Shown here piece by piece: positions 25,055 through 36,504 of a DNA stretch of 64,000 bases; position 1 is the first letter of the stretch; each line of letters opens with the position of its first letter. The translations under genes and the position numbers were made by a program. The notes below the pieces were generated by a model. The model made no database searches. It saw nothing but the letters and a program-made list of their open reading frames with translations, and was not told the origin of the DNA. The DNA comes from JALYUA01 sp039933215 (GTDB lineage: Bacteria > Acidobacteriota > Thermoanaerobaculia > UBA5066 > Gp7-AA6): assembly GCA_039933215.1 (NCBI GenBank), contig JBDTOO010000003.1, positions 1 to 64,000 on the forward strand, in the 5' to 3' direction.

Positions 25055-26206
25055 CTACCGCGCGAAGAGCGGGAGCGCGCTCTCGCCGCGGGGAGCCGGA
25101 ATTCCCAGCCAGTCGCCGGCCGTCGCGGCGACGTCGCAGAACCCGCTCCGAAGCCCGGCGTCCGCATCCTCGCGGACCGCGGGTCCGGCGGCGAGCAGGG
25201 GCACCCACTCGCGCGTGTGGTCCGTCGAGGCATCGGTCGTCTCGCAGCCGTGATCCGCCGTCAGCAGGAAGAGGTCCCCGGCGCCGAGCATTCCGAGCGT
25301 CTCGGGCAGCATCGCGTCCAGGGCGGCGAGGTTCCGGGAAAACCCCGCCGCGTCGTTGCGGTGGCCGTACTTGCTGTCGAAGTCGACGAGGTTCGTGAAG
25401 ACGCAGTCGGCGGTCCCTTCGCGGAGGGCGGCGTTCGTCACGCGCATGCCCTCGGCGTCCGAGCCCGTGTGCGTCGAGGAGGAGATGCCGCGGCCGGAGA
25501 AGATGTCGACGATCTTGCCGACGCCGAAGACCGACCCGCCGCGTGCGACGACCCGGTCGAGCCAGGTCTCCCCCGTGGGCTCCACGGTGAAATCGCGCCG
25601 GTTGGCGGTCCGGGCGAACGCGCCTTCCTCTCCGGCAAACGGCCGGGCGATCACGCGTCCGACGTTGTGCTCGCCGTGCAGGAGCCGTCGGGCGAACCGG
25701 CACAGGTCCCACAGGCGCTCCGGCGGCCAGATCGACTCGTGGCAGGCGACCTGAAACACGGAGTCGCCCGAGGTGTAGAGGATGGGCCGGCCCGTCGCGA
25801 GGTGCTCGGCGCCGAGCTCCCGGATGATCTCCGTCCCGGAGGCCGCGCGATTCCCGAGCACCCGGGCCTCCGCGTAAGCCTCGAACGGCCGGACGATCTC
25901 GTTGGGGAAGCCGTCCGGGTAGAGAGGAAAGGCCTTCTCGGTGACGAGGCCCATCATTTCCCAGTGCCCCGTCGTGGTGTCCTTGCCGGCCGAGAGCTCG
26001 TAGGCCCGCCCGCGCGCCCCGCCCGGTTGGCCGCGCCCGATCAGGGCGAGGAGACCGAGCTTCTCCAGATTCGGCAGGGCGACCGGGAAGGCGTCGAGGG
26101 CGTGCCCAAGGGTGTCGCTTCCCGCGTCGCCGTAGAGATCGGCGTCCGGCGCGGCGCCGATGCCGAGCCCGTCGCACACGATGATGACGACGCGCCGGCG
26201 GGTCAC
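25055..26206 (-). CDS. deoB: phosphopentomutase
   Basis: 383 aa. It moves the phosphate between C1 and C5 of ribose and deoxyribose, linking the phosphorylase products of deoA/punA to central metabolism. This is an alkaline-phosphatase-fold mutase with metal motif CDGLGIGAAPDA near the start, AGKDTTTGHWEMMG (the phosphorylated Thr), VDFDSKYGHRND and LTADHGCETTDASTDHTRE. The start is GTG 26206, 9 nt after the TPR gene. It lies next to the nucleoside operon but separated by a repeat, so it is probably transcribed separately. Confidence 0.94.
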   Translation of the reverse strand: MTRRRVVIIVCDGLGIGAAPDADLYGDAGSDTLGHALDAFPVALPNLEKLGLLALIGRGQPGGARGRAYELSAGKDTTTGHWEMMGLVTEKAFPLYPDGFPNEIVRPFEAYAEARVLGNRAASGTEIIRELGAEHLATGRPILYTSGDSVFQVACHESIWPPERLWDLCRFARRLLHGEHNVGRVIARPFAGEEGAFARTANRRDFTVEPTGETWLDRVVARGGSVFGVGKIVDIFSGRGISSSTHTGSDAEGMRVTNAALREGTADCVFTNLVDFDSKYGHRNDAAGFSRNLAALDAMLPETLGMLGAGDLFLLTADHGCETTDASTDHTREWVPLLAAGPAVREDADAGLRSGFCDVAATAGDWLGIPAPRGESALPLFAR

Positions 26207-26215
26207 CGCAGCCCG

Positions 26216-26905
26216 CTAGAGCTTCTGTCGGGCGTCGGATCGATAGGGGGAGTTCGGGTAGTCGCTCACGAGGCGCTGGTACGTCGCGCGGGCGTCCGCG
26301 GCCGCACCGGTCTGCTCGTAGATCTCGGCGAGCGCGAACATGAGGGCGTCCTTCGGGGCGGGGGTGTCGTTCGACTCGATCGCCCTCTTCAGCCGGTCGA
26401 TCGCCTCGGCGGTCTTCCCGCCCGCGGCGAGCAGCCGCGCGTGGTCGAGCTCGGCGACGGCGGCGACTTCCCCGCGGCCCGAGCGCGCCGCGCGCGCCAG
26501 CCGGTCCGCGGTGTCGGCCGCCTTGGGGTCGCGAGCCGCGAGGATCACCCCGGCGGCGCGACCGGCGACGGTGCCCTTCTTCTCGGCCGCCTTGCGGAGG
26601 TGATCGAGCGCCTCGCGGTCTCTCTCCGCGGCGGTCGGAAACGTCCGCGAGGCGGACGCGGCCGCCGGGGAGCCCGCGAGAGGCGCCGAAAGGGCGGCGA
26701 GCCCGGCCGAGAGATCGCGGCCGGCCTCGTTCTCCCGGAACGTGCGGAAGAGGACGAACGCCGCTGCCAGGATGACGACGCCGACGGCGATCGCGATCCC
26801 CTCCGTGACTCCGCGCCGATGCGAAGAGACATAGTCGACGGTCTTCCCCATCGACTCGACGAGGTCGTTCCGCTTGAGGTCGCGCCGGCTGATTTTGTGG
26901 GGCAT
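26216..26905 (-). CDS. membrane-anchored TPR protein (YfgM-like)
   Basis: 229 aa. A basic N-terminal ~30 residues precede one membrane helix (GIAIAVGVVILAAAFVLF, ~36-53). A periplasmic helical domain of tetratricopeptide character ends in AEIYEQTGAAADARATYQRLVSDYPNSPYRSDA. Topology and size resemble YfgM/TPR_21 proteins that associate with the Sec translocon and BamD-like factors. The start is ATG 26905 with GGAGACGGG upstream. Why it precedes deoB is unclear. Confidence 0.75.
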   Translation of the reverse strand: MPHKISRRDLKRNDLVESMGKTVDYVSSHRRGVTEGIAIAVGVVILAAAFVLFRTFRENEAGRDLSAGLAALSAPLAGSPAAASASRTFPTAAERDREALDHLRKAAEKKGTVAGRAAGVILAARDPKAADTADRLARAARSGRGEVAAVAELDHARLLAAGGKTAEAIDRLKRAIESNDTPAPKDALMFALAEIYEQTGAAADARATYQRLVSDYPNSPYRSDARQKL

Positions 26906-26997
26906 CCCGTCTCCAGCCGGCGATTATGTCCGAGCGGGTGGGCGCGTTCAAGGCGCGGACCGCGCAGGCCCCCGGGCGATCCGCGTATGATCAAAGG

Positions 26998-27588
26998 ATG
27001 CCCGACGAGATCCGCATCACGGGCGAGCCGTCCGAGAAGGGCGACCGCTGCAAGTACACGGTCGACCGGCCGCTTCTTCCCGGGGAGTCGGGCTTCTTCT
27101 CGGGTTCCATCGCCCCGGGCATCTCGCCGCTGGCGGAGGAGATGCTCGCGATTCCCGGCGTAGAGAGCGTCCTGATCGCGGACAACGTCCTGACCGCCTC
27201 GGGGGCGCATCCCGTCGACTGGCCGGCGCTCGCGCTCGGCAACGTCATCCGGAAGCACCTTCGGAGCGGGGCCCCGATCGTCTCCCCCGATTATTTCCAG
27301 GACCTGCCATCGGAGGGCGACCTCAAGTGGGCCATCGGGGACCTCCTCGCCCGGGAGATCAATCCCGCGGTCGCGCAGCACGGAGGCTACGTCGAGCTGA
27401 TCGACGTCCGGCGGAACAACGTGTATTTGCGTCTCGGCGGAGGCTGCCAGGGATGCGGGGCCGCCGACGTCACGCTGAAGCAGGGCATCGAGAAGGCGAT
27501 CCGGGAGCTCGTGCCGCGGGTCGGCGAGATCCTCGATACGACGGACCACGGCGCGGGCCGCAACCCCTACTACTCCCCGGGGAAGTAG
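26998..27588 (+). CDS. Nfu/NifU-type Fe-S cluster carrier
   Basis: 196 aa with two Nfu domains: an N-terminal Nfu_N-like domain (residues ~4-90) and a C-terminal NifU-like domain (~113-185) with the cluster-ligating C150-x2-C153 in GGGCQGCGAADVTLKQGIE. It would carry a 4Fe-4S cluster between subunits and deliver it to apo-proteins. The start is ATG 26998. TATGAT ends 6 nt upstream (26986-26991), with an AAAGG between. The longer frame from 26926 adds an implausible N-terminus. It is divergent from the TPR gene. Confidence 0.88.
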   Translation: MPDEIRITGEPSEKGDRCKYTVDRPLLPGESGFFSGSIAPGISPLAEEMLAIPGVESVLIADNVLTASGAHPVDWPALALGNVIRKHLRSGAPIVSPDYFQDLPSEGDLKWAIGDLLAREINPAVAQHGGYVELIDVRRNNVYLRLGGGCQGCGAADVTLKQGIEKAIRELVPRVGEILDTTDHGAGRNPYYSPGK

Positions 27589-27619
27589 GCCTCCGCGGGG
27601 TCGACCCCGCCCGAGGACG

Positions 27620-28870
27620 TCAGGCCGGCGCCTTCTCTCCCTCCTCCGACTCGAACCCGAGGAACGCGTGCGCGTCGCGCAGCGATCGTTCCGCGTCGGC
27701 CGGCGTCTCGCCCCGGCTGAACAGAAACCCGAGGTACCGCCACCCCTCCGGAAGCGGCACCATTTCCTGGCCGAGGCGAAGGGTGATGGTCGCCTCGACG
27801 ATGCCCGGCACCGCGCGCGCGGCCTCCAGCCCGGTGACCCGCGCCAGGCGGCCGGAGTATCGGATCGGAATCATCATCACGCCAGCGGCGGCCGTCTCGC
27901 GCGCGGCGCCCGGCGGCAGCCGGAGCGCGTGGCGCAGAATGACTTCCTCGAGAGACATGCCCGTGCCGAACCGCAGCGTGCGGGAGCAGAGGCCGCCGAT
28001 CGACCGCGCGGCGATCTCGATGACCGTGATTCCCCGCCGGTGGACGCGCAGCTCCGCGTGCACGGGACCTTCCGTGAGGCCGAGCGCCCGGGCCGCCCGC
28101 TCGGTCTCGCCCGCGATCGACGCCTGGTTCGCCTCCGAAAGCCGCGACGGCGTCACGTAGATGGTCTCCTCGAAGAAGGGCCCCTCCATAGGATCGGGTT
28201 TGTCGAAGATCGCCAGGACCTGGAGCCGGCCACCCGTCAGAAGGCCCTCGACGGCGACCTCGAGGCCGGCCACGAAGTCCTCGACGAGGATCTCGCCGGC
28301 GGCCTCGCCGCCTCGGAGCGCGACGTCCGGATCGTCGAGGATGCGGCCGATCCGGCGCCACGCCGCCTCGAATGCGCCGGGCTCGTCCGCGCGGATGACT
28401 CCGCGGCTCGCCGCGAGAAAAGTGGGCTTCAGGACGCACGGGTATCGAACGTCCGCCGAGAATCGGGCCGGGTCCTCCCGGCGGTCGAAGACACGAAACG
28501 AAGGAGCTCCGACGCCCGCGTCGGCGAGAAGGCCCCGCATGGTGGGCTTGTGCCTCGCCGCGGCGGCGGCGGCCGGCGGGTTTTGCGCGAGCCCCAGAGC
28601 GGCGGCGATCGCGGCGGCGGCGGCGCTCGTGTCGTCATCCACGCCGAGCACGGCGTCGATCGGCTGGCGGCGCGAGAGCTCCGCGACACGCGCCGCCGAG
28701 CCCTCGGGGTCGCGGAAGTCGAGCCTCAGCAGCCCGTCCGGGTTGAGGCTCGTCACCGCGCTCGGCTCTTCGGACGCGACGGTGACGTCGGCGCCGAGCC
28801 TCTCCGCCGCCGCGAGGAAGTCGGCGGCGCGGTAGGTCGTCGTCGGCAGGAGAAGCAGCACGCGAGGCAT
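27620..28870 (-). CDS. ATP-grasp ligase (carboxylate-amine ligase), substrate unknown
   Basis: 416 aa. The N-terminal ~95 residues form a PreATP-grasp domain beginning PRVLLLLPTTTYRA. The central ATP-grasp fold has HKPTMRGLLADAGVGAP, CVLKPTFLAASRGV, ILVEDFVAGLEVAVEGLL and a metal-binding HAELRVHRRGITVIEIAARSIGG. The last ~90 residues form a small C-terminal domain. It is similar in layout to L-amino-acid ligases and carnosine-synthase-like enzymes that join carboxylates to amines via acyl phosphate. ATG 28870 is preferred over ATG 28879 because TACGAT lies 7 nt upstream (28878-28883). Confidence 0.82.
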   Translation of the reverse strand: MPRVLLLLPTTTYRAADFLAAAERLGADVTVASEEPSAVTSLNPDGLLRLDFRDPEGSAARVAELSRRQPIDAVLGVDDDTSAAAAAIAAALGLAQNPPAAAAAARHKPTMRGLLADAGVGAPSFRVFDRREDPARFSADVRYPCVLKPTFLAASRGVIRADEPGAFEAAWRRIGRILDDPDVALRGGEAAGEILVEDFVAGLEVAVEGLLTGGRLQVLAIFDKPDPMEGPFFEETIYVTPSRLSEANQASIAGETERAARALGLTEGPVHAELRVHRRGITVIEIAARSIGGLCSRTLRFGTGMSLEEVILRHALRLPPGAARETAAAGVMMIPIRYSGRLARVTGLEAARAVPGIVEATITLRLGQEMVPLPEGWRYLGFLFSRGETPADAERSLRDAHAFLGFESEEGEKAPA

Positions 28871-28896
28871 CGGGACCATCGTAAACCGCGCATCCG

Positions 28897-28960
28897 GTGA
28901 GAGGTGCGAGAGAGAGGTGAGAGGAGAGGGGTCAGAGGTGAGAGGGAAGAAGACGAGCGA
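28897..28960. repeat. GGTGAGA-type purine repeat, locus 2
   Basis: About 60 nt almost purely of G and A with repeated GGTGAGAGG and GGGGTCAGAGGTGAGAGG units. Unlike loci 1, 3 and 4 there is no pyrimidine partner arm. It fills most of the gap between the divergent genes at 28870 and 28991. Confidence 0.6.
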
Positions 28961-28990
28961 CAGCTCCGGCCGCGGCGCTAACATCGGCGC

Positions 28991-30463
28991 GTGGAGACGG
29001 TGCTGCTGACTGGCGCGACGGGATACGTGGGCGGGCGGCTTCGTCCCGTCCTGGAGTCGCGGGGCGTGGAGTTACGGTGCCTCGTCCGCCGGCCCGACGA
29101 TCTGCGCGGCCGCGTCCCCTCGTCCACGGAGATCGTTCGGGGGGACCTTCTGTCGCCCGAGACCCTCCGCTCCGCGCTCGAAGGCGTCACGACCGCGTAC
29201 TACCTCGTGCATTCGATGGGCGCGGGAACGGACTTCGCCCGGCGGGACCGGGAGGCGGCGGCCCATTTCGGGTCCGCGGCCCGAGCGGCCGGCGTCGGAC
29301 GGATCGTCTATCTGGGGGGGCTCGGAGATTCGCGCGCGGGACTCTCGGAGCATCTCCGCAGCCGGCAGGAGACGGGCGACGTGCTGCGGGACTCGGGAGT
29401 TCCGGTCGTCGAGTTCCGCGCGTCCGTCGTCATCGGATCCGGCAGCCTCTCGTTTGAAATGATCCGGGCGCTCGTCGAGAGGCTTCCCGTGATGATCTGT
29501 CCGAGGTGGGTCGCCGTCGAGACGCAGCCCATCGCGGTCGAGGACGTCGTCGCGTACCTGGTGGCCGCGCTCGATCTTCCCGCCGGCGCCGAGGGCGTGT
29601 TCGAGATCGGTGGGCCCGACCGCGTGACGTACGGGGACCTCATGCGTGAATACGCGCGCCAGCGCGGCCTGCGGAGGTTCCTCATCCCGGTGCCGCTTCT
29701 CACCCCGCGCCTGTCCAGCCTCTGGCTCGGCCTCGTCACGCCTCTCTACGCACGGGTCGGAAGGAAGCTGATCGACAGTCTCGTCAACCGGACCGTCGTC
29801 GAGAATCCGGCCGCGCTCGGAACATTTCCGGTCCGGCCGCGCGGGATCCGCGAAGCCATCTCCCGCGCCCTGATCCGGGAAGAACGCGAGATCGAGGAGA
29901 CGCGCTGGTCCGACGCGTTCTCCGCCTCGGGGCTTCCCGCGGCGCGGGACTCCAGCCGTCGGATCGGCTCGCGGCTGGTCGACAGCCGCGCGGTCATCGC
30001 GCCGGTCCCGGCGAGCGCGGCCTTCGCGGCGGTGCGGAGAATCGGCGGCGAGGAGGGCTGGTACTACGGAAACGCCCTCTGGAGATTTCGGGGCTTCCTC
30101 GACCTGCTCGCCGGAGGCGTCGGCATGCGGCGGGGCCGCCGGCACCCCGACCAGCTCGCCACGGGAGATCCCCTCGACTTCTGGCGCGTGGAGGCCTTCG
30201 AGGCGGGGCGGCTCCTCCGCCTGGCTGCGGAGATGCGGGTGCCGGGTCGCGCGTGGCTCCAGTTCGAAACGACCCCCGCGGCGGGGGGAACGGAGATCCG
30301 CCAGACGGCGATCTTCGATCCCGTGGGCCTCACCGGGCTCGCCTACTGGTGGATCCTCTACCCGATCCACCGCCGCATCTTCGCCGGCATGCTCTCCGGA
30401 ATCGTCCGCCAGGCCAAACACATCTCCGCCGAAGAGAACAGAGAGCCCCTCCCCGCGGAATGA
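28991..30463 (+). CDS. NAD(P)-binding SDR-like protein fused to DUF2867
   Basis: 490 aa. Residues 1-~290 form an atypical SDR (NmrA/YwnB-like): TGATGYVGGRL nucleotide motif at ~7-17 and a VHSMG segment, without a clear YxxxK. Residues ~320-480 match DUF2867 (SRPBCC-like) with WYYGNALWRFRGFLD and GLAYWWILYPIHRRIF. Fusions of this kind occur in many bacteria, with unknown function. The start is GTG 28991, with TAACAT 6 nt before it (28979-28984). Confidence 0.8.
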   Translation: METVLLTGATGYVGGRLRPVLESRGVELRCLVRRPDDLRGRVPSSTEIVRGDLLSPETLRSALEGVTTAYYLVHSMGAGTDFARRDREAAAHFGSAARAAGVGRIVYLGGLGDSRAGLSEHLRSRQETGDVLRDSGVPVVEFRASVVIGSGSLSFEMIRALVERLPVMICPRWVAVETQPIAVEDVVAYLVAALDLPAGAEGVFEIGGPDRVTYGDLMREYARQRGLRRFLIPVPLLTPRLSSLWLGLVTPLYARVGRKLIDSLVNRTVVENPAALGTFPVRPRGIREAISRALIREEREIEETRWSDAFSASGLPAARDSSRRIGSRLVDSRAVIAPVPASAAFAAVRRIGGEEGWYYGNALWRFRGFLDLLAGGVGMRRGRRHPDQLATGDPLDFWRVEAFEAGRLLRLAAEMRVPGRAWLQFETTPAAGGTEIRQTAIFDPVGLTGLAYWWILYPIHRRIFAGMLSGIVRQAKHISAEENREPLPAE

Positions 30464-30528
30464 TTCCCCCATTCCCCGGCCCTCTCCCAGCCGCGACACG
30501 GATCTCTTTTTCCGGCGAACTCGTTCAC

Positions 30529-30627
30529 GCTGCGGGAGCCGGAGCGGTCGCGTAGCGAACGCGGAGGCGACGGTGGAGCCTCACGTGGCGGGAGCCGCAG
30601 CGGTCGCGCAGCGAGCGCGGAGGCGAC
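30529..30627. repeat. GC-rich dispersed intergenic repeat, locus B (two tandem copies)
   Basis: Two copies of the module at 18271-18314, at 30529-30572 (one mismatch, T for C at 30553) and 30585-30627 (several mismatches), are joined by GTGGAGCCTCAC. They end 12 nt before the stop codon of the TPR gene on the minus strand. Confidence 0.75.
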
Positions 30628-30639
30628 GGTGGCGACGGT

Positions 30640-31749
30640 TTAAGTCGGCCGACGATTCTCGAAATATCCGTGCAGCTGTCGCAGCGCGTCGCGGTCCACG
30701 CGGCGATGGCGGACGGATTCCTGGAGGAGGGACCAGGCGGCCATCCCTTCGGGAACCATGTTCTCGGCCTGGATGACGGGAAGGGCCGTCAGGAGCTCGC
30801 GGATCGCTCCCCGCTCGTCGCCCGTGTCGAGCTCGAGGTCGGCGAGCAGAAGACTCATCGTGGCGACGTCCGAGCGCATCTGGAGCGCCACGAAGCCTTC
30901 CTTGGCGGCGCGGATCGCTTCGATCGCTCCGGCCAGGTTTCCGCGCGTCCGCATCAGGATTCCGATGCCGCATTGGAGCTTCGCGAGGCCGACGCGGTTG
31001 TCGAGCTGCTGGAAGACCTTCAGCGTCTCCTGCGCCTGTTCGAGGGCCTCCTCGGAATGGCCCAGGAGCCCCTGGAGCGAGACCAGGTTGTTGCAGGCGA
31101 CGGCGAGCAGGCTCTCGTTCTTCAATCGCCGCGCTTCGACGGAGATCTCGCGAAACAGGCAAACGGCTTTGTCGTACCGCTGGGTGTTCAAGTCGATGAC
31201 GCCCTCGAGGAAGCGGCACTTCAACGCCTCGTTCGACATGCCGAGCTTGCGGAATGTCTCGACGAGCGAAGGGAGCAGCTCGAGGACTTCCTCGAACTCC
31301 CGCTCCTCGGTCCGGAGCGCCAGGCGCTGGTACGCGACGCGAGCCCAGTCCGCGATGGCGTTGACGGTGTGGCGAAAGGCCGTCTCGGAACGGTCGAACC
31401 AGCGGCGCGCCTCGTCGCGGCGGAAGAGGATGCGGCTGGCCGAGCCGGCGAGGAGAGCCGTCTCTCCAAGGAAGTATTCCTTCTCGTCGAAGACTCCGAC
31501 GGTTCGTTCGGGGACGTCGATCCACTTGTAGAAAAACTCGGCTTCGTCCCGAACCTCCGCGGGGCCGGTCTCGAGGCGGCATCGGAGGGAGGCGCACACG
31601 GCGAGAAGAAGCTCCGGCTCTTCCATGGCCTTCTCGATCGCAGGCCCGTCGCGCTCTTCGGGGGGAAGGGCGAGGATCCGCGCCGCCTCGATGGCCGCTT
31701 CGGAAAGCGACCGCGGGGTCAGTGGGAATTGAAGGACGCGTCCCGTCAC
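30640..31749 (-). CDS. cytoplasmic all-TPR protein, possible peptide-binding regulator
   Basis: 369 aa, helical throughout, with at least six TPR-like pairs from residue ~115 to the end (for example ALKCRFLEGVIDLNTQRYDKAVCLFREI). The first ~110 residues are helical and contain a Cys pair (AVCASLRCRLE). There is no DNA-binding, membrane or catalytic domain. The architecture resembles Rap-type TPR proteins that bind short peptides, and a 40-aa peptide gene lies 140 bp upstream on the same strand. That functional link is inference. The start is GTG 31749; no clear SD, with TATGAC 12 nt upstream. Confidence 0.7.
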   Translation of the reverse strand: MTGRVLQFPLTPRSLSEAAIEAARILALPPEERDGPAIEKAMEEPELLLAVCASLRCRLETGPAEVRDEAEFFYKWIDVPERTVGVFDEKEYFLGETALLAGSASRILFRRDEARRWFDRSETAFRHTVNAIADWARVAYQRLALRTEEREFEEVLELLPSLVETFRKLGMSNEALKCRFLEGVIDLNTQRYDKAVCLFREISVEARRLKNESLLAVACNNLVSLQGLLGHSEEALEQAQETLKVFQQLDNRVGLAKLQCGIGILMRTRGNLAGAIEAIRAAKEGFVALQMRSDVATMSLLLADLELDTGDERGAIRELLTALPVIQAENMVPEGMAAWSLLQESVRHRRVDRDALRQLHGYFENRRPT

Positions 31750-31889
31750 AGTCTGTGCCCGGTCATACCGGTTCGACTCCTTGCGTCGAGGCGCGCGGAA
31801 GGACTTTCGTGCTTCGACGAGCGTTCGGCGAACGCGACGAGGTTACAGGACTCCGGATCGTCGGTCAAAGCGACCGGGAAGTGTCGTGT

Positions 31890-32012
31890 TTAGCAGGGGA
31901 TGTGACCCAGCAAGCGGATGATGAATTTCTGATCCGTCGTCTCGGGGGCGGGAGCCGCCGGGATCTGAGGCTCGCGCTCGGGAACGGGGACAGGCGTCGG
32001 GTTCGATGACAT
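31890..32012 (-). CDS. 40-aa proline-rich peptide
   Basis: A short gene with very good translation signals: AGAGGAG lies 8 nt before ATG 32012. Residues 3-25 are Pro/Glu/Ala-rich and polar (PTPVPVPEREP, then IPAAPAPE). The end is DQKFIIRLLGHIPC, a basic-hydrophobic tail with a C-terminal Cys. There is no Sec signal peptide or membrane helix. It precedes the TPR gene in the same direction by 140 bp, with no T-tract terminator between. It could be a signalling peptide precursor or a modified-peptide precursor, or a small protein of another role. Confidence 0.6.
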   Translation of the reverse strand: MSSNPTPVPVPEREPQIPAAPAPETTDQKFIIRLLGHIPC

Positions 32013-32034
32013 AACGGACTCCTCTTTCGCGAAG

Positions 32035-32056
32035 CGCCCGGAGAAGAGTCCGGGCG
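32035..32056 (-). promoter_or_regulatory. hairpin in the leader of the 40-aa peptide gene
   Basis: A perfect 8-bp stem (CGCCCGGA/TCCGGGCG, loop of 6) lies 22-44 nt upstream of the peptide ATG, just before the SD. It could modulate translation or be a regulator-binding dyad. Confidence 0.4.
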
Positions 32057-32252
32057 AAAATCGAATCGGGGTCATTGGACCACAAATCCGCCCCGTGGGT
32101 ATCCCCCCCCGTCAAGTCCGCCCCCGGGTCCATCCGGGTTGCCCGGCCGGACGGGCCCGCGGCCCCAACCCGTTGTGGTCTCCGACGGGAGCCTGCGCGA
32201 GGGAGGGGCCGCGACCGATAGAATCCCCATCCTCGAGAAGGAGGAATCCCCG

Positions 32253-35138
<2,886 letters not shown>

Positions 35139-35139
35139 G

Positions 35140-36438
35140 GTGGTAGAAGCCCGGACGGCGGACCGGACGGGCCCGCCTCGCGTCGTCATCGTCGGTGCCG
35201 GATTCGCCGGACTCGCCGCGGCGCGCGCCCTGCGGAAGGTCCCGGTGCGGGTCGTCGTCGTCGACCGGCGCAACCACCACCTCTTCCAGCCGCTTCTCTA
35301 CCAGGTGGCCACCGCCGTCCTGTCCCCGGGCGACATCGCGTATCCGATCCGGGCCATCCTCGCCCGGCAGGCGAACGCGGAGGTGCTCCTCGCGGACGCC
35401 GTCTCGATCGACGTGCCCGCGCGCGAAGTCGTGCTGACGGACGGACGCCTCCCCTACGACTACCTCTTCCTCGCGACGGGCGCCACGCACTCGTATTTCG
35501 GACACGACGAGTGGGAGAGCCGGGCGCCGGCCTTGAAGAGCCTCGAGGACGCGCTCGAGATCCGCCGGCGAATCCTCCTCGCCTTCGAGCGCGCCGAGCG
35601 AGAGCCCGACCGGGAGCGTCGCCGGGCGATGCTCACCTTCGCGATCGTCGGAGGCGGGCCAACGGGCGTGGAGCTCGCCGGCGCGATCGGAGAGATCTCG
35701 CGCCAGGTCCTCGTGGACGACTTTCGCGCGATCGACCCGCGGGAGGCGCGCATCGTGCTGATCGAGGCGGGCCCGAGGGTCCTGGCCGCCTACTCGGAGA
35801 CTTCGTCGCGCCGCGCGGCGGAAGCCCTCGCCCGCAAGGGAGTCGAAGTCGTCGTCGGCCGCGCGGTCGAAGCGATCGACGAACGGGGGGTCGTCTACGG
35901 CGGCGAGCGCCTCGCGGCCGACACGGTTCTCTGGGCCGCCGGCGTCGCGGCCTCTCCACTCGCCCGCTCCCTCGGCGCGCCGCTCGACCGGGCCGGGCGG
36001 GTTCTCGTGTCGCCCGACCTGACGGCGCCCGGACATCCGGAGATCTTCGTTCTCGGAGACCTCGCGTCTCTCCGGGACGCGGCCGGAAAGCCGCTTCCGG
36101 GGACCTCGCCCGTCGCCATCCAGGAGGGCCGTCACGCCGCCGCCAGCGTTCGCCGGGCGGTCGCCGGATCTCCCGTGCGGCCCTTCCACTTCCGCGACAA
36201 GGGCTCGATGGCCGTCATCGGCCGGGCCTCGGCGGTCGCCGAGATCGCCGGCGTGAAGCTCTCCGGGGTCATCGCGTGGCTCGTCTGGTGCCTGGTCCAC
36301 ATTTTCTTCCTGATCGGGTTCCGCAACCGATTCGTGGTGATGTTCGAGTGGGCGTGGAACTACGTGAGCGGAAAGCGCGGTGCCCGCCTGATCACCGGAC
36401 GGATCGACGCAGCGAGAGGCGGCCCGGAGTCGCCGTGA
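35140..36438 (+). CDS. ndh: type II NADH:quinone oxidoreductase
   Basis: 432 aa. It oxidises NADH and reduces quinone at the membrane without pumping protons. FAD motif VVIVGAGFAGLAAARALRK is at residues ~15-33. A quinone-side HLFQPLLYQVAT segment, the NADH motif FAIVGGGPTGVELAGAIGE, and FVLGDLASL near the C-terminal FAD site are also present. Two hydrophobic stretches (VIAWLVWCLVHIFFLIGF) near the end anchor it. GTG 35140 begins 1 nt after the M16 stop. An operon with the peptidase is likely from the spacing. Confidence 0.92.
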   Translation: MVEARTADRTGPPRVVIVGAGFAGLAAARALRKVPVRVVVVDRRNHHLFQPLLYQVATAVLSPGDIAYPIRAILARQANAEVLLADAVSIDVPAREVVLTDGRLPYDYLFLATGATHSYFGHDEWESRAPALKSLEDALEIRRRILLAFERAEREPDRERRRAMLTFAIVGGGPTGVELAGAIGEISRQVLVDDFRAIDPREARIVLIEAGPRVLAAYSETSSRRAAEALARKGVEVVVGRAVEAIDERGVVYGGERLAADTVLWAAGVAASPLARSLGAPLDRAGRVLVSPDLTAPGHPEIFVLGDLASLRDAAGKPLPGTSPVAIQEGRHAAASVRRAVAGSPVRPFHFRDKGSMAVIGRASAVAEIAGVKLSGVIAWLVWCLVHIFFLIGFRNRFVVMFEWAWNYVSGKRGARLITGRIDAARGGPESP

Positions 36439-36504
36439 CGGCCCCCGCATCCGGTGCCGGGAACCTTCCTGGCCATCCGGTGTCCCGGTATGCAGGAGGC
36501 CATG

